The notes under the pieces were generated by a model that was not told the origin of the DNA, did not search any database, and was given only the letters and a program-made list of their open reading frames with translations. 64,000 bases of DNA from Corynebacterium kalidii (GTDB lineage: Bacteria; Actinomycetota; Actinomycetes; Mycobacteriales; Mycobacteriaceae): positions 406,438-470,437 of the forward strand of contig NZ_JALIEA010000011.1 of NCBI RefSeq assembly GCF_022869005.1, in the 5' to 3' direction. The translations under genes were made by a program, and so were the position numbers. Positions 52,448 to 61,922 of this stretch are shown here, piece after piece; position 1 is the stretch's first letter; each line of letters opens with the position of its first letter.

Positions 52448-53302
52448 TCAGCCCTCCCGCCGCGGCTTCGCGCCGGAGAAGAACTGCCGCACCCAGGCGT
52501 CGTCCCGGTACTGGGCCGGCACCGCGCCGCCGAGCAGCTCCCGGGTCGCCGCAGCATGCGCGGGCGTGCCGGCCTCGAGCAGGGGCACGTCCGAGCCGGC
52601 CAGGATGATGTTCCCGTAGCGACGGCCCTTGAGCATGGGCGGATCGGCGATCACGGCGAGGTGCTCCCACACCTCCGCCATGCCCGCGAGCTCCGCTTTC
52701 GCGCCGGCCAGGTCGGCGTGGTCACCGCAGTTGGCGAGGTACACGCCACCGGGTGCGAGCCCACGGTGGCAGTCGCGGAAGAACTCCACGGTCGTGAGGT
52801 TCTCCGGGGTCACCGCGCCGGCGAAGGCGTCCCGGATGACCACGTCGCGGCTGGATTCGGTGACGTCGGCGGCGACGTCGCGGGCGTCGTCCACCCGGAT
52901 CTTCACTCGCGGGGAACGGGGGATGTCGAACCACTCGCGGGACAACCGGGCCAGCTCGCCGTCGAGCTCGACGACGGTGTTCCGGGACTCCGGGTAGACG
53001 TCCGCCACGTAGCGGGCCAGGGTGCACGCCCCTCCGCCGAGGTGGGTCACCCGCAGCCGTGACGGGTCCAGGTGCGCGTCGACGTGGGCGCGTAGGCCGA
53101 CGGCGATCCATTGCATGTACTCGAAGGCGAGCGTCCGGGGTTCTCCGAGGACGATGTGGCTGCTGGGCACCCCGTTCACGCTGATCAGCCAGCCGTCGGT
53201 GTGGTCCGGGTCGGGCTCGAGTTCGAGGATGCCGTAGTCGCCCTCGTACGTCCCGGCGACAGGCGACGGCTGACGGGCGGACCTCTTCTTCGCGGTACTC
53301 AC
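52448..53302 (-). CDS. Spermidine synthase-like methyltransferase-fold protein
   Basis: This 284-residue protein has the spermidine-synthase/SAM-fold core: RVTHLGGGACTLARYVADVYP (about residues 84-104), NTVVELDGELARLSREWF, VKIRVDDARDVA and VVIRDAFAGAVTPENLTTVEFF. The usual D-x-x-D polyamine pair is not clearly kept (IRDAFAG instead of YDLIIxD), so it may not make spermidine. It starts at a GTG overlapping the second pth stop (GTGA), so it belongs to the rplY-pth-pth operon. Confidence 0.8.
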   Translation of the reverse strand: MSTAKKRSARQPSPVAGTYEGDYGILELEPDPDHTDGWLISVNGVPSSHIVLGEPRTLAFEYMQWIAVGLRAHVDAHLDPSRLRVTHLGGGACTLARYVADVYPESRNTVVELDGELARLSREWFDIPRSPRVKIRVDDARDVAADVTESSRDVVIRDAFAGAVTPENLTTVEFFRDCHRGLAPGGVYLANCGDHADLAGAKAELAGMAEVWEHLAVIADPPMLKGRRYGNIILAGSDVPLLEAGTPAHAAATRELLGGAVPAQYRDDAWVRQFFSGAKPRREG

Positions 53303-53955
53303 GACCGGGAGTGTATCTCGTGCTGCGCCGCCGGGAGCCCCCGGGTGACGATGATGTCGACCGCGTCGGCGGCGGTCCCGGCGGTGGCGTCCCAGTCGGT
53401 GCCGTCGTCGAGGGCGGTCAGGACATACTCGACCACGCCGGTCCCGGCCGGCGGACGCCCGATCCCCACCCGCACGCGCACGTAGTCGCGGGTGCCCAGT
53501 TCGGCGGAGACCGACTTCAGCCCGTTGTGGCCGTTCTCGTTGCCGCCCAGCTTCACCTTGACCCGTCCGGCGGGGAGGTCGAGTTCGTCGTGGACGACGA
53601 CCACGTGGTCCGGGCTGATCCCGTGGCGCGCGGCCAACGGGGCCACCGCCTCACCCGAGAGGTTCATGAACGTCGTCGAGCGCACGAGCAGGACGGCCTC
53701 GCCGTCGATGTCGACGCGCGCGACCGTCGCCTTCGTCCCGGGGAGCCCACGGAGCCCGTCGGCGGAGGAGCGCTCCACGAGGCGGTCGGTGACGAGGTAG
53801 CCGACGTTGTGGCGGGTGCCCTCGTACCGTCCCCCGGGGTTGCCGAGTCCGATGACCAGCCACCGGGCGGGCGTCTCCGCGCCGTCCGTGCCGCCGTCCG
53901 TGCCGGGGGAGGAGGGGCGGCGGACGAGGGCCGTCAGGCGGGCGAGCAGACTCAT
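53299..53955 (-). CDS. pth2: Peptidyl-tRNA hydrolase, second paralogue
   Basis: This 218-residue enzyme has all Pth signatures: LVIGLGNPGGRYEGTRHNVG with the catalytic His, FMNLSGEAVAPL, VVVHDELDLPAGRVKVKLGGNENGHNGLKS. It carries an extra 25-residue N terminus (SPGTDGGTDGAET linker). Pth releases tRNA from dropped-off peptidyl-tRNA. It overlaps the first paralogue's stop by four bases (ATGA). Both copies keep the catalytic residues, so both may be active. Confidence 0.95.
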   Translation of the reverse strand: MSLLARLTALVRRPSSPGTDGGTDGAETPARWLVIGLGNPGGRYEGTRHNVGYLVTDRLVERSSADGLRGLPGTKATVARVDIDGEAVLLVRSTTFMNLSGEAVAPLAARHGISPDHVVVVHDELDLPAGRVKVKLGGNENGHNGLKSVSAELGTRDYVRVRVGIGRPPAGTGVVEYVLTALDDGTDWDATAGTAADAVDIIVTRGLPAAQHEIHSRS

Positions 53956-54527
53956 GACCCCGAGCCTACCGCCAGGCCGACGATGAGATCCGCGGCGTCG
54001 GCGAGGGTGATCGGCAGCTCCGTCCGCTCGGCCTTCGAGAAGGGTTTGAGGACGTACGACGCCGGGGCCATGCGTCCGGGCGGGCGTCCGATACCGACCT
54101 GCACCCGGTGGAAGTCGCGGGTGCCCAGGGACTTGGCGATGTCGCGGAGACCGTTGTGCGAGTTGAGCCCGCCGCCGGACTTCAGCTTCACCACGCCGGG
54201 GTCGAGGTCCAGTTCGTCGTGGACGACCACGACGGCGTCGGCCGGCACCCCGTAGTAGGAGGCCATCGCCTTCACCGGTCCACCGGACTGGTTCATGAAG
54301 CTGCGGGGGACGCCGAGGACCACGCGACGGTCCCCGATCCTGGTTTCCGCGACCCGCGCGTTGAGCTTCCGGTTCGTGGTGAAGGTCGGCGGGCCGGCGG
54401 GACCGCCGCAGTGCCCGGCGAGTTCGTCGAGGACCATGGCGCCGACGTTGTGGCGGGTGCCGTCGTACCGGGACCCGGGGTTCCCGAGGCCGACAACGAG
54501 AAAGGGAGACCGGTCAGTGCTGTTCAC
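53952..54527 (-). CDS. pth1: Peptidyl-tRNA hydrolase, first paralogue
   Basis: This 191-residue Pth has LVVGLGNPGSRYDGTRHNVGAMV at the N terminus with the catalytic His, SFMNQSGGPVKAM, VVVVHDELDLDPGVVKLKSGGGLNSHNGLRD. It is the normal bacterial length. It follows rplY by 35 nt and is coupled to the second pth gene. GTG start. Confidence 0.96.
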   Translation of the reverse strand: MNSTDRSPFLVVGLGNPGSRYDGTRHNVGAMVLDELAGHCGGPAGPPTFTTNRKLNARVAETRIGDRRVVLGVPRSFMNQSGGPVKAMASYYGVPADAVVVVHDELDLDPGVVKLKSGGGLNSHNGLRDIAKSLGTRDFHRVQVGIGRPPGRMAPASYVLKPFSKAERTELPITLADAADLIVGLAVGSGS

Positions 54528-54562
54528 TGATCCAGTCTCCCATACCCGGGTGCGGGGTGAAA

Positions 54563-55174
54563 CTACTCCGCGGACTCCTCGGCGGCCTCGCCGGCAGCCT
54601 CGTCGGTCTCCTCGGGCTCCGCGGCGACCTCGGGCTCGATGATGTTGACGATCAGGGTGTCGGCGTCGGACACCAGGGAGGCGTTCGCCGGCATCTGCAG
54701 GTCACCGGCGGTGACCTGGTCGCCGATGAGCTTGCCCTCGATGGAGAAGGTGATCTCCTCGGGGATGGACAGGACGTCGGCCGCGATGGTGACGACGTCG
54801 GCGTCCTGGACGACCTGGGTGCCCGGGGCGGCCTCGCCCTCGGCGACGACGGGGACCTCGACCTCGACGGTCTCGCCGCGCTTGACGGACAGCAGGTCGG
54901 CGTGGTCGATGTCCAGGGTCAGCACGTTCTGGTCGACGGCCTTGATCATGCAGAGGTTGTCCTGGCCGTCGACCTCGACCTCGAGGATCGTGTTGACGCC
55001 GTGGTTACGGACGATGCCCTGGAACTCCAGCAGGTCGAAGCTGACGTGGATCGGCTCGTGGAAGGATCCGTAGAGGACGGCCGGGATGCGCCAGTCGCGA
55101 CGCAGACGGCGGGACGCGCCCTTGCCGAACTCGTTGCGCGGCAGTGCGCTGATGCGGGTGATGTTGGTTGCCAT
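54563..55174 (-). CDS. rplY: 50S ribosomal protein L25/Ctc
   Basis: This 203-residue protein is the long L25/general stress (Ctc) form: the 5S rRNA-binding N-terminal domain (NEFGKGASRRLRRDWRIPAVLYG), the TL5-type C-terminal beta domain (EVEVPVVAEGEAAPG...EEITFSIEGKLIGDQVTAGDLQMPANASLVSD) and an acidic Ala/Glu tail. Start 55174 has AGGAG 6 nt upstream. A terminator-like hairpin lies only 38 nt before the start codon. Confidence 0.95.
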   Translation of the reverse strand: MATNITRISALPRNEFGKGASRRLRRDWRIPAVLYGSFHEPIHVSFDLLEFQGIVRNHGVNTILEVEVDGQDNLCMIKAVDQNVLTLDIDHADLLSVKRGETVEVEVPVVAEGEAAPGTQVVQDADVVTIAADVLSIPEEITFSIEGKLIGDQVTAGDLQMPANASLVSDADTLIVNIIEPEVAAEPEETDEAAGEAAEESAE

Positions 55175-55211
55175 GGTGAACTCCTGGATGTCGGAACTGA
55201 TCGGTCTCACG

Positions 55212-55238
55212 AAAAAAGCCGCAGACTCTGCTGCGGCT
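55212..55238 (-). terminator. Intrinsic terminator or attenuator before rplY
   Basis: On the minus strand AGCCGCAG (55238-55231) pairs perfectly with CTGCGGCT (55224-55217) across a 6-nt loop, followed by TTTTTT (55217-55212). It is about 100 nt past the prs stop and 38 nt before rplY. It clearly can end prs mRNA; since no promoter is visible between it and rplY it may also attenuate rplY. Confidence 0.88.
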
Positions 55239-55298
55239 CATGGTGCGGTGACCGTCCCGTGGTGAAAGAACACCGTGGAACGTATGCGCGCCGATAAC

Positions 55299-55316
55299 GG
55301 CTGGTGTGGACCAGCC
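55299..55316 (-). repeat. Hairpin GGCTGGT-N4-ACCAGCC between prs and rplY
   Basis: A perfect 7-bp stem with a 4-nt loop lies between the prs stop and the terminator. TACACT near the prs stop could start an rplY leader that contains both hairpins. Confidence 0.5.
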
Positions 55317-55340
55317 CTCGCCGAGACGGTCACGAGTGTA

Positions 55341-56306
55341 TCACTCGAAGAGCGTGGTGACCGAACCGTTCTCGAAGATCTCGTGGATGGTCTTGGCGAC
55401 CAGCGGTGCGATCGGCAGGACGGTGAGGTTGTCCCACCCCTCGGTGCTCTGCGGCAGGGTGTCGGTGGTGATGATCTCGCGGGCACCGCAGTTGTCGAGC
55501 CGCTCGCGGGCCGGACCGGAGAACACGCCGTGGGTGGTGGCGATGATGACGTCGCCGGCCCCGGCTTCACGCAGGACCTTGACCGCGCCGGCAATGGTTC
55601 CGCCGGTGTCGATCATGTCGTCGAGCAGGATGCAGGTCATGCCCTCGACGTCGCCGACGACGCGGTTCGCGGTGACGCTGTTGGCCACGTCGATGTCACG
55701 GGTCTTGTGGACGAACGCCAGGGGGGCGCCGCCGAGCACGTTCGACCACTTCTCGGCGACCTTCACGCGGCCGGCGTCGGGGGAGACCACGCAGAGGTTG
55801 TCCTTGCCGTACTTCCCGATGATGTAGTCGGTGAGGATCGGCATGGCGTGCATGTGGTCGACCGGGCCGTCGAAGTAGCCCTGGATCTGGTCGGTGTGCA
55901 GGTCCACCGAGACGATCCGGTCGGCGCCGGCGGTCTTGAGCAGGTCGGCGATCAGGCGGGCGGAGATCGGCTCACGGCCGCGGTGCTTCTTGTCCTGACG
56001 CGCGTAGGGGTAGAACGGCAGGATGGCGGTGATGCGCTTGGCGGACCCGCGCTTCAGGGCGTCGATCATGATCAGCTGTTCCATGATCCACTTGTTCAGC
56101 GGCTGCGGGTGGGACTGCAGGACGAAGGCGTCCGAGCCGCGGACCGACTCCTCGAACCGGACGAAGATCTCGCCGTTGGCGAAGTCGTGTGCGGTGGTGG
56201 GGGTCAGCTCGATACCGAGCTCGCGGGCGACGGCTTCGCCGAGCTCCGGGTGGGCACGACCGGAGAAGAGCATCAGGTTCTTCTGGTTGTCGATCCAGTG
56301 GGACAC
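55341..56306 (-). CDS. prs: Ribose-phosphate pyrophosphokinase
   Basis: This 321-residue enzyme makes PRPP from ribose-5-phosphate and ATP. Signatures are KNLMLFSGRAHPELGEAVA, FVLQSHPQPLNKWIMEQLIMIDALKRGSAKRITAILPFYPYARQDKKH, the Mg-binding VSVDLHTDQIQGYFDGPVDH and the PRPP loop CILLDDMIDTGGTIAGA. The GTG start at 56306 matches the family N terminus; an in-frame start at 56405 would add about 33 unconserved residues. It follows glmU by 108 nt, the usual actinobacterial order. Confidence 0.96.
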   Translation of the reverse strand: MSHWIDNQKNLMLFSGRAHPELGEAVARELGIELTPTTAHDFANGEIFVRFEESVRGSDAFVLQSHPQPLNKWIMEQLIMIDALKRGSAKRITAILPFYPYARQDKKHRGREPISARLIADLLKTAGADRIVSVDLHTDQIQGYFDGPVDHMHAMPILTDYIIGKYGKDNLCVVSPDAGRVKVAEKWSNVLGGAPLAFVHKTRDIDVANSVTANRVVGDVEGMTCILLDDMIDTGGTIAGAVKVLREAGAGDVIIATTHGVFSGPARERLDNCGAREIITTDTLPQSTEGWDNLTVLPIAPLVAKTIHEIFENGSVTTLFE

Positions 56307-56414
56307 GGGTTCTACGACCTTTCCGACTGCGGGGAGGTGTGGGTACAGGACTTTGCTGAGTATATCGCTGCTGTGAGTGTAAGACGGGGGCAACCTCCGG
56401 ACCAATCCGGCGGG

Positions 56415-57866
56415 TCAGGCCCCGTCCCCACGCTGGGCGGCCTCAGCAGCCTCAGCGGCCGCGCTACCGGGACGCTTGCGCTGCACCCAGCCTTCGATAT
56501 TGCGTTGCTGACCACCGGAGACCGCCAGGGCGCCGGCGGGGACGTCGTCCTTGATGACCGTCCCGGCGCCGGAGTACGCCCCGTCGCCGACGGTCACCGG
56601 GGCGATGAACATCGTGTCCGACCCGGTGCGCACGTGGGAGCCGACGGTGGTGTGGTGCTTGTTCACCCCGTCGTAGTTGACGAAGACGCTGGACGCGCCG
56701 ATGTTCGAGTATTCGCCGATGGTGGCGTCGCCGACGTACGTCAGGTGCGGCACCTTCGAACCGCGGCCGATGGTCGCGTTCTTGGCCTCGACGAACCCGC
56801 CGAGCTTACCCTCGTCACCCAGGACGGTGCCGGGGCGCAGGTAGGTGAACGGGCCGACCTCGGCGTCGGCACCGATGACGGCGTCCACTGCGTGGGTGCG
56901 CACCACCGAGGCACGCGCGCCGACGGTGACGTCCTGCAGCGTGGAGTCCGGGCCCACGGTGGCGCCCTCGGCGACGGTGGTCCGTCCCTTGATCTGGGTG
57001 CCGGGCAGGACGGTCACGTCCGCGCCGATGCTGACCTCCACGTCGATCCACGTGGTCGCCGGGTCGACGACGGTGGCGCCGCCACGCATCGCCGCCTCGA
57101 CCGTCCGGCGGTTGAGTTCCCGGCCGGCGGCCGCGAGCTGGACGCGGTCGTTGACGCCGGCGAGTTCGCGGTAGTCGTCGGAGCGGTGGGCACGGACCGG
57201 GTGCCCGTCGTGCCGGGCGATGCCGAGCACGTCGGTGAGGTAGAGCTCGCCCTGGGAGTTGTCCGTACGCAGCCGGGTCAGGGCGTCGCGCAGGATCGCC
57301 GCGTCGAAGGCGAAGACCCCGGAGTTGATCTCGGTGACCTGACGCTCCGCCTCGGTGGCGTCCTTCTCCTCGACGATGGCGGTGACCTCGTTCTCCTCGT
57401 TCCGGATGATCCGGCCGTACCCGTACGGGTCGGCGAGGGAGGTGGTCAGCACGGTCACCGCGGTCGGCACCTCGGTGTGCGCGGCGTGCAGGTGGCCGAG
57501 GGTGTCCCCGGTGAGCAGCGGGACGTCGGCGTTGGTCACGATCACGGTGCCCTCGAAGCCCTCGAGAGCGGGCATGGCGCACTGCACCGCGTGTCCGGTG
57601 CCGAGCTGTTCGTCCTGGACCGCCAGCTCGACCGGGGCGGTGAGCTCCCCGGCGATCTTCTCGGCGGCCGGGCCGACCTGGTCGCGGCCGTGGCCGACGA
57701 CGGCGACGATGCGCTCGGGGGCGACGGTGTCCGCGGCGTGCAGACTGTGCGACAGCAGGGTCCGTCCGCCGATGGAGTGCAGGGTCTTCTGCGTGGTGGA
57801 TTTCATGCGGGTCCCGGCACCGGCGGCGAGTACGACGACGGCGACCGGCTTGTTCTGTTCAGTCAC
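56415..57866 (-). CDS. glmU: Bifunctional UDP-GlcNAc pyrophosphorylase / GlcN-1-P acetyltransferase
   Basis: This 483-residue enzyme makes UDP-GlcNAc for peptidoglycan. The N-terminal uridylyltransferase has [28 protein letters not shown] and [14 protein letters not shown]; the C-terminal acetyltransferase is a left-handed beta-helix of hexapeptide repeats ([20 protein letters not shown]...[13 protein letters not shown]). GTG start. The C-terminal tail is Ala/Gly-rich. Confidence 0.96.
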   Translation of the reverse strand: MTEQNKPVAVVVLAAGAGTRMKSTTQKTLHSIGGRTLLSHSLHAADTVAPERIVAVVGHGRDQVGPAAEKIAGELTAPVELAVQDEQLGTGHAVQCAMPALEGFEGTVIVTNADVPLLTGDTLGHLHAAHTEVPTAVTVLTTSLADPYGYGRIIRNEENEVTAIVEEKDATEAERQVTEINSGVFAFDAAILRDALTRLRTDNSQGELYLTDVLGIARHDGHPVRAHRSDDYRELAGVNDRVQLAAAGRELNRRTVEAAMRGGATVVDPATTWIDVEVSIGADVTVLPGTQIKGRTTVAEGATVGPDSTLQDVTVGARASVVRTHAVDAVIGADAEVGPFTYLRPGTVLGDEGKLGGFVEAKNATIGRGSKVPHLTYVGDATIGEYSNIGASSVFVNYDGVNKHHTTVGSHVRTGSDTMFIAPVTVGDGAYSGAGTVIKDDVPAGALAVSGGQQRNIEGWVQRKRPGSAAAEAAEAAQRGDGA

Positions 57867-58006
57867 GATGGGCGGTGTCCTTCACTTGGCGGTCGACTGC
57901 GGAGGTGGATCACACGAATGACCGACAGTGTAACGCCGGGGACCCCGTACACCGGGCACGGGGCAGGTCAGCGGGTTCCGGCCGGTCGTTCCCCGACATG
58001 AAAAAG

Positions 58007-58078
58007 CTCCCCCACCAGGACTCGAACCTGGAATGACGGTACCAAAAACCGCAGTGTTGCCGATTACACCATGGGGGA
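58007..58078 (-). tRNA. tRNA-Gln (TTG anticodon)
   Basis: The minus strand folds into a complete 72-nt cloverleaf: acceptor TCCCCCA/TGGGGGA with discriminator G, D arm GTGTAATCGGCAACAC, anticodon stem GCGGT/ACCGT with loop TTTTGGT (anticodon TTG), and T arm CCAGG-TTCGAGT-CCTGG. The CCA end is not encoded. A TTTTT run follows the gene and may end transcription. It sits between glmU and mfd. Confidence 0.96.
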
Positions 58079-58154
58079 ACAGCCCGGGCTGTGGCTCATC
58101 CGGTGCAGCCACCCGTCCCGGTCAACCGGTCACTCTACCTGATGACCGTCAGAC

Positions 58155-58160
58155 TACGAT
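58155..58160 (+). promoter_or_regulatory. -10 hexamer of leaderless mfd
   Basis: TACGAT is 8 nt before the ATG at 58169. Confidence 0.55.
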
Positions 58161-58168
58161 GGTTGCCC

Positions 58169-61100
58169 ATGAGTGCCACCCACACGACTCCACCGCTGTC
58201 TGGAGTACTGCGTACCGTCGCCTCCGATCCGAAGCTGAGGGGAATGGTCACCCATGTGGGCGACCGGCGCCTGCACATGCAGGGGCCGGAGGCGTCGTGG
58301 CCCTTCGCCGTCGGCGCCCTGGCGCAGGAGGCACCGGTGCTGCTGGTGACCGCGACCGGACGGCAGGCCGAGGACCTGACCGCCCAGCTCACCGCGATGC
58401 TGGGGGACACGGTGGCCATGGTGCCGTCGTGGGAGACGCTGCCGCACGAGCGGCTGTCCCCGGGGGTGGAGACCGTGTCGCAGCGTCGTCGGGCGCTGTA
58501 CCGGCTGGCCCAGGGCCAGGTGCGGGTCCTGGTGGCACCGACCCGCTCCGTGGTGCAGCCGGTGATGGCCGGACTCGGCGACGTGGAGCCGGTGCGGCTG
58601 GTCGAGGGCGAGGAACTGGACTTCGCCGAGGTCCAGCAACGGCTCGTGGAGTTCGGCTACACCCATTCCGACGTGGTGGGACGGCGCGGTGAGTTCGCCA
58701 CCCGCGGCGGCATCCTCGACATCTTCCCGGCGACGGCGGAGATGCCGGTGCGCGTCGAGTTCTGGGGTGACGAAGTCAGCGAGGTCCGGGCGTTCTCGGT
58801 CGGCGACCAGCGCACGATCCCGGAGGCGGTGGCCCAGCCGGTGGACGTCCACCCCGTCCGCGAACTCCTCGTCACCGACGACGTCGCCCGGCGCGCCGGG
58901 GCGCTGGCGCGGGAGAACGCGGGGAACCCGGAGCTGGCGGAGGCGTTCGACAAGATCAGCCAGCACACCCCGGTGCAGGGGATGGAGTCGCTGATCCCGC
59001 TGCTCTACGACGGGCCGATGCAGACGTTGCCGGAGCTGATGCCGGACGGGGCGCACACCGTGGTGCTCGCCCCGGCGGCGGTGCACCGGCGGGCCGAGGA
59101 CCTCATCGCCACCGGCCGTGAGTTCCTCGCCGCGGGGTGGGAGGTCGCGGCGATGGGTGGTGCGGCGCCGGTGGACGTCGGTGCGATCGCGGCGGAGTCG
59201 CAGGACGGCGCGCTGGACGTCGACCGGGCGGGGTACCGGGGGCTGGCGTCGCTGCGGGCGACGCAGGACGCCCTGGGGATGCCGTGGTGGACGTTGTCGC
59301 CCACCGGCGTCGCGGACTGGGAGGACGGCGACGACGGGGCCGACAGTGAGCCGCTGCTGCTCGACTTCACGCCGGCGCCGGCCCCGCACGGGGAGATGGA
59401 GGCGATCGGTCAGCTGATGGCCACGGTCCGGCGTCGGGTGGAGGACGGTGGGCGCGTGGCGTACGCGGCACCGTCGCCGACGATCGTCGCCCGGATGCTG
59501 CGGCGGTTCCGGGAGGCCGGGATCGCGGCGGAGGCGGTGGGCGTGGACCTGGACGGCATCACCGGCCAGGGACGGATGCGCCGGTCGAAGCACAACACCG
59601 ACGAGGTGCCGGCGGCCGGGACGGTGAGCATCTACCAGGCGCCGGCACAGGCCGGTCTGGAGACCCGTGAGCTGCTGTTCATCACGGAGTCCGATGTCAC
59701 GGGCAACCGGGTGGAGGCCAGTGCGACCGGGCGTCGGAAGCCGGCGAAGAAGCGTAACCGGGTCGACCCGCTGGCCCTGGCGCCGGGTGACCTGGTCGTC
59801 CACGACCAGCACGGTATCGGCAAGTTCGTGAAGATGACCGAGCGCACCGTCGGCAAGGGGCCGGACGCGTCGCGGCGCGAGTACCTGGTGCTGGAGTACG
59901 CCCCGTCGAAGCGAGGTGGCCCGGGCGACCAGCTGTACGTGCCGATGGACCAGCTGGACCTGTTGTCGCGGTACGTCGGCGGGGAGAAGCCGTCCCTGTC
60001 GAAGATGGGTGGGTCGGACTGGAAGAACACGAAGAAGAAGGCCCGTGGTGCGGTCCGGGAGATCGCCGGTGAGCTGGTGCAGCTCTACGCGGCCCGGCAG
60101 GCCGCGCCCGGCTACGCCTTCGACCCGGACTCGCCCTGGCAGCGGCAGATGGAGGAGGCGTTCCCCTTCACCGAGACCGAGGACCAGTTCAACGCCATCG
60201 AGGCGGTGAAGGGGGACATGGAGAAGCCGGTGCCGATGGACCGGGTGATCGTCGGTGACGTCGGCTACGGCAAGACCGAGGTGGCGGTGCGGGCGGCGTT
60301 CAAGGCGGTGCAGTCCGGTAAGCAGGTCGCGGTGCTGGTGCCGACGACGTTGCTGGCGCAGCAGCACTACCGCACGTTCGTCGACCGGATGCAGGACTTC
60401 CCCACGCAGATCCGGGAGCTGTCGCGGTTCACCTCGGCGAAGGAGTCCGCGGAGATCTTCGCCGGGATGGCCGACGGCACCGTCGACATCGTCGTCGGTA
60501 CCCACCGGTTGCTGGGGACGGGGATCCAGTGGAAGAACCTGGGGCTGATCGTCGTCGACGAGGAGCAGCGGTTCGGTGTGGAGCACAAGGAGCACATCAA
60601 GTCCCTGCGTACCCACGTGGACGTGCTGACGATGTCAGCCACGCCGATCCCGCGCACGCTGGAGATGTCGATGGCCGGCATCCGTGAGATGTCGACGATC
60701 CTCACCCCGCCGCAGGACCGGCACCCGGTGCTGACGTACGTGGGGTCGCAGGACGAGAAGCACGTGGCCGCGGCGATTCGGCGGGAGCTGCTGCGTGACG
60801 GCCAGGTGTTCTACGTCCACAACAAGGTCAAGAGCATCGAGGACACCGCCTCGCGGATCCGGCAGCTCGTGCCCGAGGCGCGGGTGGTCGTCGCCCACGG
60901 GCAGATGAGCGAGGAGCAGCTGGAGACCACGGTGCAGGGGTTCTGGGACCGGGAGTTCGACGTGCTGGTGTGCACCACGATCGTGGAGACCGGGCTGGAC
61001 ATCGCCAACGCCAACACCCTGATCGTGGAGAACGCCCACCACATGGGCCTGTCGCAGCTCCACCAGCTGCGGGGCCGGGTGGGACGTTCCCGTGAGCGGG

Positions 61101-61891
61101 CCTACGCCTACTTCCTCTACCCGAAGGGCGAGACCCTCACCGAGACGTCCTACGACCGGTTGACCACCATCGCGCAGAACAACGACCTGGGTGCGGGTAT
61201 GGCCGTGGCGCTGAAGGACCTGGAGATGCGTGGTGCGGGCAATGTGCTGGGCGCCGAGCAGTCCGGGCATATCGCCGGGGTCGGCTTCGACCTGTATGTG
61301 CGGCTCGTCGGGGAGGCCGTGGAGGCCTTCCGCGCCATGGCGGACGGGGAGACGGTGGACGGGTCGGACACCGCCGAGCGCCGGGAGATCCGGATCGACC
61401 TGCCGGTCGACGCCCACATCCCGGTGACCTACATCGCCAGCGAGCGCCTCCGGCTGGAGGCGTACCGCAAGTTCGCCGAGGCCGCCGACGACGAGGCGTT
61501 GCGCCAGGTGCTCGAGGAGCTCCGCGACCGCTACGGCGACATCCCCGAGGAGGTCCAGCGGCTCGTGGTCGTCGCCCGTCTGCGGATGGTGTGCCGGGAC
61601 CTGGACGTCACCGAGGTCATCCAGACCGGGTCGAAGATCAGCTTCTCGCCGATCACGTTGGCCGACTCCGGGCAGGTGCGTCTCAAGCGGCTCTTCCCGG
61701 CGGCGACGTACCGGGCCACCCCGAAGACGGTGCTGGTCCCGGTGCCGAAGGAGGGGTCGGGGATGCGGGCCGTCGCCCTGCGTGACCTGGATCTGGTGCA
61801 GTGGTGCGCCAACGCCCTGACGGACCTGGCGGGCGTCCCGCGGCGGGACATCACGGCCGCAGCCGGACACTCGGAGCCGGTTACCCGCTGA
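58169..61891 (+). CDS. mfd: Transcription-repair coupling factor
   Basis: This 1240-residue SF2 translocase removes stalled RNA polymerase and recruits UvrA. In order it has UvrB-like N-terminal domains ([15 protein letters not shown]), the RNA polymerase-interacting CarD-like domain ([19 protein letters not shown], about 540), helicase motifs ([79 protein letters not shown]) and the C-terminal TRCF domain. The start fits the leaderless promoter and family N terminus. Confidence 0.97.
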   Translation: MSATHTTPPLSGVLRTVASDPKLRGMVTHVGDRRLHMQGPEASWPFAVGALAQEAPVLLVTATGRQAEDLTAQLTAMLGDTVAMVPSWETLPHERLSPGVETVSQRRRALYRLAQGQVRVLVAPTRSVVQPVMAGLGDVEPVRLVEGEELDFAEVQQRLVEFGYTHSDVVGRRGEFATRGGILDIFPATAEMPVRVEFWGDEVSEVRAFSVGDQRTIPEAVAQPVDVHPVRELLVTDDVARRAGALARENAGNPELAEAFDKISQHTPVQGMESLIPLLYDGPMQTLPELMPDGAHTVVLAPAAVHRRAEDLIATGREFLAAGWEVAAMGGAAPVDVGAIAAESQDGALDVDRAGYRGLASLRATQDALGMPWWTLSPTGVADWEDGDDGADSEPLLLDFTPAPAPHGEMEAIGQLMATVRRRVEDGGRVAYAAPSPTIVARMLRRFREAGIAAEAVGVDLDGITGQGRMRRSKHNTDEVPAAGTVSIYQAPAQAGLETRELLFITESDVTGNRVEASATGRRKPAKKRNRVDPLALAPGDLVVHDQHGIGKFVKMTERTVGKGPDASRREYLVLEYAPSKRGGPGDQLYVPMDQLDLLSRYVGGEKPSLSKMGGSDWKNTKKKARGAVREIAGELVQLYAARQAAPGYAFDPDSPWQRQMEEAFPFTETEDQFNAIEAVKGDMEKPVPMDRVIVGDVGYGKTEVAVRAAFKAVQSGKQVAVLVPTTLLAQQHYRTFVDRMQDFPTQIRELSRFTSAKESAEIFAGMADGTVDIVVGTHRLLGTGIQWKNLGLIVVDEEQRFGVEHKEHIKSLRTHVDVLTMSATPIPRTLEMSMAGIREMSTILTPPQDRHPVLTYVGSQDEKHVAAAIRRELLRDGQVFYVHNKVKSIEDTASRIRQLVPEARVVVAHGQMSEEQLETTVQGFWDREFDVLVCTTIVETGLDIANANTLIVENAHHMGLSQLHQLRGRVGRSRERAYAYFLYPKGETLTETSYDRLTTIAQNNDLGAGMAVALKDLEMRGAGNVLGAEQSGHIAGVGFDLYVRLVGEAVEAFRAMADGETVDGSDTAERREIRIDLPVDAHIPVTYIASERLRLEAYRKFAEAADDEALRQVLEELRDRYGDIPEEVQRLVVVARLRMVCRDLDVTEVIQTGSKISFSPITLADSGQVRLKRLFPAATYRATPKTVLVPVPKEGSGMRAVALRDLDLVQWCANALTDLAGVPRRDITAAAGHSEPVTR

Positions 61892-61909
61892 GACCCGAGC
61901 GTGACCCGG

Positions 61910-61915
61910 TACACT
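61910..61915 (+). promoter_or_regulatory. -10 hexamer of leaderless mazG
   Basis: TACACT is 7 nt before the ATG at 61923. Confidence 0.55.
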
Positions 61916-61922
61916 GACCCCC

